A DNA stretch of 18,917 nt from SFWF01 sp045539095 (GCA_045539095.1 JAZQER010000037.1:1-18917), one strand, 5' to 3'. Positions 1 to 6,732 are shown, counted from the first letter of the stretch. Notes: a model not told the origin generated them from the letters alone. Program-made: numbers and translations.

Positions 1-174
1 ATCTTCAAGTGTCGGAGCCATACTGTTGCCGTAATACTTGACTACTGGCATAATAAATGTAAATAGATTAAGCAGAAGAGAAGCGGTAACAATTATTATC
101 AGAACGATTTTTAAGGTGCGTTTAAAAACTTTACCATTAAAAAAGTTCTCATTTTGCTTTGAATGTTTAGACAC
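1..174 (-). CDS. lepB: Type I signal peptidase, N-terminal part (cut by window edge)
   Basis: Only the first 58 codons are in the window; the frame runs open to base 1. The start is GTG at 174-172, chosen because an AGGAG ribosome binding site (complement of 183-187) lies 8 nt upstream and nothing better is near. Residues 1-20 are basic and cytoplasmic, about 21-43 form one hydrophobic transmembrane anchor, and residues 49-56 read GNSMAPTL. That is the S26 family box around the catalytic serine (S51 here) of signal peptidase I. The family cleaves signal peptides from secreted proteins on the outer face of the membrane; the catalytic lysine lies further on and is outside the window. The gene is the first of its transcript and is preceded by a long structured leader, which is unusual for this family. 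The family call is firm from the serine box and anchor; which paralogue it is cannot be decided. Confidence 0.88.
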   Translation of the reverse strand, partial: MSKHSKQNENFFNGKVFKRTLKIVLIIIVTASLLLNLFTFIMPVVKYYGNSMAPTLED

Positions 175-189
175 TTTATTCTCTCCTAA

Positions 190-356
190 AATAGAAACAC
201 CGACCAAGCGCACAAAGAAAAACCCCGTGCTTAATAGTCGGTAATTTGGGTTATAAATCTGGTCGATGTTGGAAAAAGGACAGAGTTATTCTTTGCTTGC
301 TAATTAAGCTTTTCTCTCCTTCGAGACTCATTGCCAAGACCTTCTTTTGACCCAAT
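190..356 (-). promoter_or_regulatory. Structured 5' leader of the signal peptidase gene, candidate attenuator/riboswitch
   Basis: On the minus strand an outer stem TTGGGT/ACCCAA (350-355 with 246-251) closes a domain of about 105 nt. It contains further nested pairings: TTGG/CCAA, GAGT/ACTC, and a small GCTTAATTAGC hairpin. Downstream, ACCGAC (minus strand, 242-237) pairs with GTCGGT (204-199) around GCAC/GTGC (230-227 with 213-210), and a U-rich stretch follows. The same 3' arm (206-198) can instead pair over 9 bp, with one G-U, with CATCGACCA at 268-260. Two exclusive folds ahead of a U-rich run is the layout of an attenuator. I could not match it to T-box, SAM, FMN, TPP, lysine, cobalamin, c-di-GMP, M-box or glycine consensus motifs. 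The pairings are seen; the regulatory role is inference. Confidence 0.4.
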
Positions 357-373
357 AATATAATATATATAAT

Positions 374-402
374 ATAATATCATATTGACTAAATATAATC
401 AA
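374..402 (-). promoter_or_regulatory. Sigma-A type promoter for the signal peptidase leader
   Basis: Reading the minus strand, TTGATT (402-397) is followed after exactly 17 nt by TATTAT (379-374). Transcription would start near 367, about 190 nt upstream of the GTG start, so the structured leader would be transcribed. The surroundings are very AT-rich (355-386), so chance matches are easier here. Confidence 0.5.
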
Positions 403-629
403 GATGTAGTTACGTATTAAATTAAAAATTTTAATAAATGTGTTATTAAAAAATGGACATTTAGATTTAAGTTTTTGATTTGTAAATAGAAGTGGGGAGT
501 TTTTATGTAAAATGCACTATAAAACCGCCATATGGTGTTTGTTTAACATTTACCTCCCCATAGCCGCCTACACACCATAAGTGCTCTAAACCCGCATTAA
601 TAAAGGAAAATTTTAGGAGGCGAAAATTT
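403..629. other. Intergenic region upstream of the SpoVAD fragment, with inverted and direct repeats
   Basis: No credible ORF. Bases 403-490 are plain AT-rich DNA with no signal I can support. From 493 there is structure. TGGGGAG (493-499) pairs with CTCCCCA (554-560), and GTAAAATG (507-514) can continue the stem with CATTTAC (547-553) if one A is bulged. TATGGTGT (531-538) can pair with ACACCATA (572-579), and the same segment (572-580) pairs perfectly over 9 bp with TTATGGTGT at 628-636, which contains the ATG at 630. Bases 532-554 and 630-652 are an imperfect direct repeat, 18 of 23 identical. It could be a leader RNA or a decayed gene junction. Confidence 0.4.
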
Positions 630-1039
630 ATGGTGTTCTCTTGACATTTTCCCCTGCGGCGGCAGATACCATAAAAACCTATCTTGAAGATACCAAGACA
701 AAGTCGTCGGATTACGATATGATATATACAGGCGATCTAGGGTTTGTCGGGACAGAGCTTTTATATAAGCTGCTGAATGCGGAGGGTATTACGATTTCAT
801 CAAATCACAAGGATTGCGGACTTATGATTTTCGACCGAGAGCGGCAGGATGTTCATTCAGGCGGTTCAGGGTGCGGCTGCAGCGCTAGTGTACTTTGCTC
901 TCACGTTATGAAAAGGATACTAGCAGGGGAGCTTAAAAATATTTTATTTTGCGCGACGGGAGCGCTTCTTTCACCGACCTCTACCCAACAGGGCGAGAGT
1001 GTTCCGAGCATAGCTCACATCGTAAATATCAGATACTAA
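630..1039 (+). pseudogene. spoVAD: C-terminal fragment of stage V sporulation protein AD, probable pseudogene
   Basis: The frame from TTG at 641 gives 132 residues matching the last third to half of SpoVAD, the thiolase-fold protein of the SpoVA channel that binds dipicolinic acid during spore formation. Recognisable family segments are PAAADTI, DLGFVGTELL, HSGGSGCGCSA, LFCATGALLSPTSTQQGESVP and the terminal IAH. Full SpoVAD is about 330-340 residues, so the N-terminal half or more is missing while the natural C-terminus is intact. A good ribosome binding site (TAGGAGG, 614-620) precedes ATG at 630, but that frame stops after four codons (TGA at 642-644). The stop overlaps the TTG at 641, and the upstream in-frame stop for the fragment is TAG at 614-616. 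No spoVAC or spoVAE lies beside it. Identity as SpoVAD is firm. Whether the short protein is made, by re-initiation at TTG, is unknown; decay is the likelier reading. Confidence 0.8.
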
Positions 1040-1046
1040 AGAATAA

Positions 1047-1075
1047 GCGCGCAGCCAGATTTGCTGTGCGCTTTT
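1047..1075 (+). terminator. Rho-independent terminator after the SpoVAD fragment
   Basis: GCGCGCAGC (1047-1055) pairs with GCTGTGCGC (1063-1071) with one G-U pair and a 7-nt loop, followed by TTTT. It begins only 7 nt after the stop codon. Confidence 0.85.
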
Positions 1076-1146
1076 AAACTGATTTTAAAATATCTAGACA
1101 TCAAAATTTCTTTATTTCAAAATGTATATCATAAGCTACAAAAGGA

Positions 1147-1175
1147 TTGACAATTACACTTTAAAATGCTACTAT
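1147..1175 (+). promoter_or_regulatory. Sigma-A promoter for the sugar isomerase gene
   Basis: TTGACA (1147-1152), 17 nt, TACTAT (1170-1175). Start of transcription is expected near 1182, giving a leader of about 93 nt. Confidence 0.75.
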
Positions 1176-1185
1176 AACGATATAG

Positions 1186-1212
1186 TGATTTTGTGAAATT
1201 CAGTCAAAATCA
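1186..1212 (+). promoter_or_regulatory. 8-bp inverted repeat just downstream of the isomerase promoter, possible operator
   Basis: TGATTTTG (1186-1193) and CAAAATCA (1205-1212) are perfect inverted copies separated by 11 nt. They lie at about +5 to +31 relative to the predicted start, where a repressor site would block initiation or clearance. No U-tract follows, so a terminator is unlikely. The regulator is unknown and none is encoded nearby. Confidence 0.4.
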
Positions 1213-1274
1213 TATATTTAGCCGCTATTATATTCAAACTTAAAAAGTATGATTAGTGAACGGAGGATGCAATT

Positions 1275-2687
1275 ATGAAAAACACAAAAATTAAGTTAGG
1301 ATATTGTCCAACAAGACGTGATGTTTTCAGTCGTGAGGAAGCAAGTAAATACAATGAGCTTATTCGTTCGTGCCTTCCGGAGGACAAGGTCGAGATAATT
1401 GATCTTGACGGTATCAATGAGGAAAAGCTTTTATTTGACGATAAAGATATTGCAACGGTAATTGAAAGATTTTCTCAAAATAAGGTTGACGCGGTATTTT
1501 TTCCGCACTGCAACTTCGGTTCTGAAAACAGAGTTGCTCAAGTTGCGAGAGCGCTTGGTGTACCTGTTCTTCTCTGGGGACCGAGAGATGATGCCCCCGA
1601 CGCAAACGGACTTAGAAGCCGTGATTCACAGTGTGGTATGTTTGCTACCGGTAAGGTACTCAGACGTCATAACGTACCATTTACATATCTTACCAATTCC
1701 TGGGTTAACGGAGATGAATTTAAGAAAGGCTTCGATAAGTTCCTTCGCGTAGTAAATGTTGTAAAGGCACTTAAAAATCTTAATATTCTTCAGATTTCAA
1801 CAAGACCTGAGCCCTTCTGCAGCGTTATCTGTAATGAGAACGAGCTACTTGAAAAATTTAATGTTCATCTCTATCCCATAACTCTTAACGATCTTGTTAT
1901 AAAGATGGACGAGGTAAAAAAACAACAGTCGGCTGAGTTTGAGAAAACAGTTGCGGTAATTAAGGAATTTGACCGAGTAGGCAACGCCGAAAAGATTGAG
2001 CAGGTGGCAGCTCTCAAGGTAGCTATGAAGGAGCTTGCAGAGACATACAACTGCAGAGCTATTGCAATACAGTGCTGGACATCACTTCAGGATATGGCGG
2101 GAATTATGCCTTGCTTCGCAAACTCGCTTTTGACTGATGAGGGAATTCCGACCGTATGTGAGACCGATATTCACGGCGCTATTTCGGCTATTATAATGCA
2201 GGCTGTCGGCATGGGAGAGAAGGTGCCCTTCTTTGCTGACCTTACTATCCGTCATCCTGAAAACAACAATGCTGAGCTTCTGTGGCATTGCGGTAATTTC
2301 CCGAGCTCTCTTGCCGCTGACAAGTCAAAGGCTACCGTCGGAAACAGTGTTTATCATAACGATACATACGGCATTGGTGAGTTTGAGCTCAAATCCGGCG
2401 AGCTGACCCTTGTAAGATTCGACAGCGACCACGGTCAGTACCGTCTCTTTATCGGTGAAGGAACAACTGTTTCAGGACCCAAAAATGTTGGAACCTATGT
2501 CTGGGTAGAGGTTGAGAACTGGCCCTTATGGGAAAGAAAACTCGTTGAAGGTCCGTATATTCACCATATTTCGGGAATCTATGGAAAATACGGAGAAATT
2601 TTACTTGAGGCTACAAAGTACATTGACGGAGTTACCGCTGATGTTGCTACACCTAGCGAGGATGAATTATCAAGCCGTTGGAATTAA
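1275..2687 (+). CDS. L-fucose/L-arabinose isomerase-family protein
   Basis: The 470-residue protein has the layout of the FucI/AraA-like isomerases (COG2407-type): an N-terminal Rossmann-like region (KLGYCPTRRDVFSREEA, VDAVFFPHCNFGSE, LGVPVLLWGPRD), a central domain with QISTRPEPFCSVICNENEL, and a C-terminal beta-rich domain. TVCETDIHGA at about 293-302 carries acidic and His residues (E296, D298, H300) in the place where this family binds its metal ion. Members convert aldoses to ketoses or act on related substrates; the exact sugar cannot be read here. The ATG has GGAGG (1262-1266) 8 nt upstream. It has its own promoter and terminator and no kinase, aldolase or transporter gene beside it, so context does not identify the pathway. 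Family membership is solid, substrate unknown. Confidence 0.82.
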   Translation: MKNTKIKLGYCPTRRDVFSREEASKYNELIRSCLPEDKVEIIDLDGINEEKLLFDDKDIATVIERFSQNKVDAVFFPHCNFGSENRVAQVARALGVPVLLWGPRDDAPDANGLRSRDSQCGMFATGKVLRRHNVPFTYLTNSWVNGDEFKKGFDKFLRVVNVVKALKNLNILQISTRPEPFCSVICNENELLEKFNVHLYPITLNDLVIKMDEVKKQQSAEFEKTVAVIKEFDRVGNAEKIEQVAALKVAMKELAETYNCRAIAIQCWTSLQDMAGIMPCFANSLLTDEGIPTVCETDIHGAISAIIMQAVGMGEKVPFFADLTIRHPENNNAELLWHCGNFPSSLAADKSKATVGNSVYHNDTYGIGEFELKSGELTLVRFDSDHGQYRLFIGEGTTVSGPKNVGTYVWVEVENWPLWERKLVEGPYIHHISGIYGKYGEILLEATKYIDGVTADVATPSEDELSSRWN

Positions 2688-2694
2688 GCTTATA

Positions 2695-2721
2695 GCGTGT
2701 GCCCTTGGGCGCACGCTTTTT
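2695..2721 (+). terminator. Rho-independent terminator after the isomerase gene
   Basis: GCGTGTGCCC (2695-2704) and GGGCGCACGC (2707-2716) form a GC-rich stem with one G-U pair and a very small loop, followed by five T. It starts 7 nt after the stop codon. Confidence 0.9.
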
Positions 2722-2754
2722 GCATACAACCGTAAATTGTGTAAATATTAAGGG

Positions 2755-2783
2755 TTGTGAAGCGATAAAAAAAGTAGTATAAT
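2755..2783 (+). promoter_or_regulatory. Sigma-A promoter for mgtE
   Basis: TTGTGA (2755-2760), 17 nt, TATAAT (2778-2783). Transcription would begin near 2790, leaving a leader of only about 24 nt, too short for an M-box magnesium riboswitch. Confidence 0.72.
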
Positions 2784-2813
2784 AATAACATAATTTTTTA
2801 GGGAGGGAACAGT

Positions 2814-4169
2814 ATGCAGGATAGAATAATCGAACTGCTTGAGGATAAGAAATTTAACGAGCTCAAAAATATCTTATCTGAACTCAATTCTGCTGATATC
2901 GGCGAATATTTTGAGGCTGTCCCTTTAGGGCAACTTGTTGTAGTGTTCCGTTTACTTCCCAAAGAGCTTGCGGCTGAGGTTTTTGTTGAGATGGAGAGCG
3001 ACAGGCAGATGACCCTTATATCGGCATTTACCGATAAAGAGCTTACAGCAGTCCTTGACGAGCTTTTTGTTGACGACTTTGCCGATATTGTTGAGGAAAT
3101 GCCTGCGGTAGTTGCTAAAAGAATGCTTAAAAATGCCGATGCAGAAACAAGAAAAGCAGTAAATCAGATACTCGCATACCCTGAGGACTCGGCAGGCAGT
3201 ATTATGACCACAGAGTATGTTGATCTCAAAAAGGGTATGACTGTTTCGGCTGCTTTTGATAGAATCAGACGAACGGGTCTTGACAAAGAGACCATCTATA
3301 CCTGTTATGTAACTGATTCTAAGAGACGTCTTATGGGCGTTGTATCTGCACGTCAGCTTATGCTGTCAGAGGGTGACGTCCTCATCAGCGATATAATGGA
3401 AGACGAGCCTATTTTTGCATATACGGGCGATGATAAAGAGTCTGTAGCAAATATGTTCGATAAATATGATATGCTTGCGCTTCCTATAGTCGACAATGAA
3501 AAAAGGCTTATAGGTATAGTTACCGTCGATGACGCTATTGACGTATTGCAGGAAGAGGTAACCGAGGACATCGAAAAGATGGCGGCAATCTTGCCTACAG
3601 AAAAGCCTTATCTCAGAATGGGAGTGCTTGAACTTTTCCGTTCGAGAATTCTTTGGCTTTTGATACTTATGGTTTCGGCTACCTTTACGGGTATGATTAT
3701 TACTTCCTTTGAGGAGGCTCTCGCTTCCTGTGTGGTACTTACCGCGTTTATGCCGATGCTAATGAATACGGGAGGTAATTCGGGCAGTCAGGCGTCTGTT
3801 ACTGTCATACGCGCTCTCTCACTCGGTGAGGTAGAGTTGTCCGATATTTTTAAAATCATCTACAAAGAGCTTCGTATATCCCTGCTTTGCGGCGCGACGC
3901 TGGCACTACTGAATTTTCTTAAGATGTGGCTTTTTGATATGCTGCTGCTTGGCACCGACGGACTGACTGTAGCTGTGGTTGCAGTTGTCAATGCCACGCT
4001 TTTTATCACGGTTGTAATTGCAAAGCTGGTCGGCTGTTCCTTGCCGATAATCGCTAAGAAGTTGAAGCTTGATCCTGCCGTTATGGCTAGTCCTTTTATA
4101 ACAACTGTTGTTGATGCGATTTCGCTTATAGTTTACTTTACGATTGCTAGCGTAATACTTGGATTATAA
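2814..4169 (+). CDS. mgtE: MgtE-family magnesium channel/transporter
   Basis: A full-length 451-residue MgtE. Residues 1 to about 125 form the acidic N-terminal superhelical domain. About 130-255 is a CBS pair (PEDSAGSIMTTEYVDL opens the first; LALPIVDNEKRLIGIVTVDDAIDVL lies in the second). From about 275 there are five transmembrane helices. The pore signature is present: NTGGNSGSQ at 318-326 and an acidic residue in the last helix (D434 in TTVVDAISL), matching the conserved Asp that coordinates Mg2+ in MgtE structures. The family lets Mg2+ into the cell down its gradient and closes when cytoplasmic Mg2+ binds the N and CBS domains, so regulation is probably built into the protein. The ATG follows GGGAGGG by a few bases. 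It is a single-gene unit. Confidence 0.96.
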   Translation: MQDRIIELLEDKKFNELKNILSELNSADIGEYFEAVPLGQLVVVFRLLPKELAAEVFVEMESDRQMTLISAFTDKELTAVLDELFVDDFADIVEEMPAVVAKRMLKNADAETRKAVNQILAYPEDSAGSIMTTEYVDLKKGMTVSAAFDRIRRTGLDKETIYTCYVTDSKRRLMGVVSARQLMLSEGDVLISDIMEDEPIFAYTGDDKESVANMFDKYDMLALPIVDNEKRLIGIVTVDDAIDVLQEEVTEDIEKMAAILPTEKPYLRMGVLELFRSRILWLLILMVSATFTGMIITSFEEALASCVVLTAFMPMLMNTGGNSGSQASVTVIRALSLGEVELSDIFKIIYKELRISLLCGATLALLNFLKMWLFDMLLLGTDGLTVAVVAVVNATLFITVVIAKLVGCSLPIIAKKLKLDPAVMASPFITTVVDAISLIVYFTIASVILGL

Positions 4170-4195
4170 ACTTCGCAAAATGAGATAAATAAAAC

Positions 4196-4227
4196 AAAAG
4201 ATGACCTCAAAAGAGGTCATCTTTTTT
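4196..4227. terminator. Bidirectional terminator between mgtE and the metal ATPase gene
   Basis: GATGACCTC (4200-4208), AAAA loop, GAGGTCATC (4213-4221), with an A run on the left and six T on the right. It serves mgtE on the plus strand and the ATPase operon, whose stop is at 4229-4231, on the minus strand. Confidence 0.95.
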
Positions 4228-4228
4228 G

Positions 4229-6067
4229 CTATCTTTTCAGCGTTCGCATAGAGTTTGCAATGGCGAGTATCAGTACGCCGACATCGGCGAAAACTGCCAT
4301 CCAGATTGTGCCGAGCCCGACTACCGAGAGTATAAGCTGCGAGAACTTAATTATCAGTGAGAAAATAATATTCTGTTTGGATATTCTGACGGCTTTTTTA
4401 GAGATTTTAATTGCTTTTTCGATAAGTGAAAGGTCGTCATTCATTATAACGATATCCGCCGCTTCTATTGCTGCGTCGCTGCCTAAAGCCCCCATTGCAA
4501 TACCGATATCCGCACGGGAAAGTACGGGAGCGTCATTTACTCCGTCACCTACAAAGGCAACCTTTCCGTTTCCTTTGCCGATAATTTCCTCGGCAATTCT
4601 TACCTTATCTGCAGGAAGAAGGGAAGAGTAGAAACTATCAACAGCAAGAGCGTCTGCCACCCTTGAAACTGCGCCATTCGTGTCGCCACTAAGGATAACG
4701 GTTTTATTTACACCTACCGCCTTTAATGCTTCTAAAGCAGCTTTCGCAGTGGTCTTAATCTTATCGTCAAGCAGAATATAGCCGAGATACTGCCCGTCAG
4801 AGATATGAACGGTAGTAGAGAAGTCAGAAATTTCAGCGGTTTTTATGCCATATTCTTGCAAAAGCTCACTGTTTCCGGCAAGTAAAATCTTGCTTGGTTT
4901 AGTTACCTTTATGCCTTTTCCCGCAATATTCTCATAGACCATATCCTCATCGGGAAGAATTTTTTCTTTAAATGCCTCTTTTATCGAAACTGCGATAGGG
5001 TGTGAAGAATGGTGCTCGCAGAGGGCGGCTACATAAAGAAGCCTTTCTTGGCTTATGTTTTGGGAGGGGCAAATGTCGGTTATACCGAAACTTCCTTCAG
5101 TCAGTGTACCTGTCTTATCAAAGATAACTGTATTGAGATTTGCCAAGGCTTCAAGGTAGTTGCTTCCCTTTATCAGTACTCCGATTTTTGATGCGCTGCC
5201 GAGCGCGCCGAAAAAGGAAAGGGGAACAGAAACAACAAGGGCACAGGGGCAGGAAATGACAATAAACATTACTGCGCGAAGAAGCCAGACAGAAAAGTCT
5301 GCCCCAAAAAGCAGAGGTGGGATCATGGCAACGAGCAGAGCTGAAATTACGACTGCAGGTGTATAATACTTCGCAAAGCGCGTCACAAAGCTTTCAATTT
5401 TTGCCTTTCGGCTCGAAGCGTTTTCAACAAGCTCAAGAATTTTTGATACCGTTGACTCGCTGAATTCTTTTGTAACCCTTACTTTTAGAGGGCTTGAAAG
5501 ATTTATACATCCGCTGATTATAGCGTCACCGTCAGATACAAAAGCAGGTATACTCTCGCCGGTGAGGGAAGAGGTATCAACTGTCGACGAGCCCGAAACT
5601 AAGATCCCATCAAGTGGAATTTTTTCGCCCGGCTCCACTATTATAATATCTCCGATCGATACCGAAAAAGGGTCAACTAGCTCTCCGTTTTCCAGTCTTG
5701 CTTCGTCAGGATAGATATTCATAAGCTCTGCTATTGAGTTTCTTGATTTTCCCACGGCTACCGACTGGAAAAGCTCTCCAACCTGATAGAGCAAAAGTAT
5801 TACAGTACCTTCGGCATACTCACCGAGAATGAATGCACATACAGAGCCTGCAGTCATAAGAAAATTCTCGTCAAGAATATGTCCGTGAATAATTCCGTTT
5901 ACTGCATCTGCCAGAACATCGTAACCGACAATAATTGCCGCTGCTATAAAGAAAAACAAAGCATAGTCAGCGATTATCGGTAATGCGAGAAAAACGACAA
6001 GACCTGACGCGAAAAGAACGGCTGAACATATTATTCTTATTAGGTTAAATCTTTGCTTATCAGACAT
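4229..6067 (-). CDS. cadA: Heavy-metal P-type ATPase of the CPC (Cd/Zn/Pb efflux) type, without its own HMA domain
   Basis: A 612-residue P1B-type ATPase. Hydrophobic helices at about 10-100 are followed by the actuator domain with TGES (169-172). CPC (C273-P-C275) sits in the ion-path helix, DKTGTLTEG carries the phosphorylated Asp (D317), SSHPIA holds the nucleotide-domain His-Pro (356-357), and the hinge is GDGVNDAPVL. The last helix carries an Asp in ADVGV, the position used by ZntA-like Zn/Cd/Pb pumps and not by CopA copper pumps, which supports divalent metal export (Zn2+, Cd2+ or Pb2+). Unlike most CadA/ZntA it has no N-terminal metal-binding domain; the next gene upstream encodes one as a free protein, 1 nt away. 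The ATG at 6067 has no strong separate ribosome site, which suggests translational coupling to that gene. Transport class is confident; the exact metal is inference. Confidence 0.93.
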   Translation of the reverse strand: MSDKQRFNLIRIICSAVLFASGLVVFLALPIIADYALFFFIAAAIIVGYDVLADAVNGIIHGHILDENFLMTAGSVCAFILGEYAEGTVILLLYQVGELFQSVAVGKSRNSIAELMNIYPDEARLENGELVDPFSVSIGDIIIVEPGEKIPLDGILVSGSSTVDTSSLTGESIPAFVSDGDAIISGCINLSSPLKVRVTKEFSESTVSKILELVENASSRKAKIESFVTRFAKYYTPAVVISALLVAMIPPLLFGADFSVWLLRAVMFIVISCPCALVVSVPLSFFGALGSASKIGVLIKGSNYLEALANLNTVIFDKTGTLTEGSFGITDICPSQNISQERLLYVAALCEHHSSHPIAVSIKEAFKEKILPDEDMVYENIAGKGIKVTKPSKILLAGNSELLQEYGIKTAEISDFSTTVHISDGQYLGYILLDDKIKTTAKAALEALKAVGVNKTVILSGDTNGAVSRVADALAVDSFYSSLLPADKVRIAEEIIGKGNGKVAFVGDGVNDAPVLSRADIGIAMGALGSDAAIEAADIVIMNDDLSLIEKAIKISKKAVRISKQNIIFSLIIKFSQLILSVVGLGTIWMAVFADVGVLILAIANSMRTLKR

Positions 6068-6068
6068 A

Positions 6069-6287
6069 TCAGCGGACTATCCTCGTCTTTCTGTTAACTC
6101 CCGAAATACATTTCTGGGCTTTGTCTATAATCTCAGGAAAGGCATCATCATCGGCTTCAATAACAAGTCTAGCCATCATAAAGGAAACGGTTGCGTGCTT
6201 TACCTCGGGAAGCTTGTTTATGGCGGCTTCCATAAAAGCGGCACAGTTAGCGCAGTCAAGTTCTTCGAGTTTAAACTGTTTTTTCAT
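6069..6287 (-). CDS. Free-standing HMA (heavy-metal-associated) domain protein
   Basis: A 72-residue protein with the ferredoxin-like HMA fold pattern. Near the start is DCANC (C12 and C15), the CxxC metal-binding loop, then FMEAAINKLPEVKHATVSF, which follows the family's helix-strand order. It sits between a metal-sensing repressor and a metal ATPase that lacks the domain, so it most likely acts as the detached metal-binding domain or chaperone that delivers ions to the pump. Its ribosome site AAGGAG lies within the last codons of the repressor gene (6 nt gap), and its stop is 1 nt from the ATPase start, so all three are co-translated. The acidic residue before the first Cys is usual in Zn/Cd-type HMA domains (DCxxC), in line with a divalent ion; this last point is family knowledge, not proof. 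Confidence 0.9.
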   Translation of the reverse strand: MKKQFKLEELDCANCAAFMEAAINKLPEVKHATVSFMMARLVIEADDDAFPEIIDKAQKCISGVNRKTRIVR

Positions 6288-6293
6288 ATGGTT

Positions 6294-6650
6294 TTACTCC
6301 TTTATATGTTCAAGACCTTGAGACAGTATTTTAAAAATATGCTCATCGTCAAGTGAATAATAAATCTCTTTACCCGCACGGCGGAATTTTACAAGCTTTG
6401 ATTGCTTTAGTACCCTTAGCTGATGCGAAATTGCGCTTTGTGTCATATTGAGCAAAGCCGCAATATCACAAACACACAGCTCGCTCTCATAAAGGGCAAA
6501 AAGGATTTTTATTCTCGTAGAATCGCCAAAAACCTTGTAAAGCTCTGCAAGGTCATATAAAAGTTTCTCATCGGGCATTATTTTGCTGACCGATTCTATT
6601 GTGTCAGTGTGTTCGTGATGGGTGGCGCAGACAGGTATTGCTTTTTTCAT
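6294..6650 (-). CDS. ArsR/SmtB-family metal-sensing repressor (CadC-like)
   Basis: A winged-helix repressor. Two ATGs are in frame, at 6656 and 6650. I prefer 6650 because the AAGGAA ribosome site lies about 8 nt before it but almost touches the first. Numbering from 6656: N-terminal C10 followed by THHEH, then ELCVCD with C61 and C63 (the alpha-3 metal site of CadC), recognition helix MTQSAISHQLRVLKQSKLV, and at the C-terminus D104, H106, H117 and E120. The last four have the DxH...HxxE spacing of the alpha-5 zinc site of SmtB/CzrA. Both known allosteric site types are therefore complete in one protein. Binding of Zn2+, Cd2+ or Pb2+ should release it from the operator in its own promoter and turn on the HMA and ATPase genes. 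Family and role are firm; which site drives induction cannot be seen. Confidence 0.93.
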   Translation of the reverse strand: MKKAIPVCATHHEHTDTIESVSKIMPDEKLLYDLAELYKVFGDSTRIKILFALYESELCVCDIAALLNMTQSAISHQLRVLKQSKLVKFRRAGKEIYYSLDDEHIFKILSQGLEHIKE

Positions 6651-6669
6651 AAACATCTTTCCTTATATA

Positions 6670-6695
6670 AACATATGAGCAAATATTCATATGTT
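6670..6695. promoter_or_regulatory. Palindromic operator of the ArsR/SmtB repressor
   Basis: AACATATGA (6670-6678) and TCATATGTT (6687-6695) are perfect inverted arms around 8 nt (GCAAATAT). This matches the 12-2-12 ATATGA...TCATAT operator type bound by SmtB/CzrA/CadC-like repressors. It starts 1 nt downstream of the -10 box and covers the expected transcription start of the metal operon. Confidence 0.85.
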
Positions 6696-6696
6696 G

Positions 6697-6724
6697 ATTA
6701 TACGCTCTTTAAAATTTTTGTCAA
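6697..6724 (-). promoter_or_regulatory. Consensus promoter of the metal-efflux operon
   Basis: On the minus strand TTGACA (6724-6719), 16 nt, TATAAT (6702-6697): both boxes are perfect. The operator palindrome follows at once, so strength would be limited by repression and not by the promoter. Confidence 0.92.
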
Positions 6725-6732
6725 GAGGGAAG

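Noticed and set aside
38..244. Plus-strand open frame of 68 codons at the left edge
   Set aside because: It lies antisense to the signal peptidase start, which has the serine box and a ribosome site; this frame has neither.
190..356. T-box or a known metabolite riboswitch in the signal peptidase leader
   Set aside because: No GGTGG-type T-box sequence and none of the core motifs of SAM, TPP, FMN, lysine, cobalamin, glycine, M-box or c-di-GMP classes that I could recognise, so I left the class open.
355..386. AT repeat tract as a short tandem repeat or CRISPR-like array
   Set aside because: It is a run of ATAAT/ATATA units without spacers of constant length; it is the -10 region and flank of the leader promoter.
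2784..2813. Magnesium riboswitch (M-box) upstream of mgtE
   Set aside because: The leader is only about 24 nt from the predicted start to the ATG, far too short.
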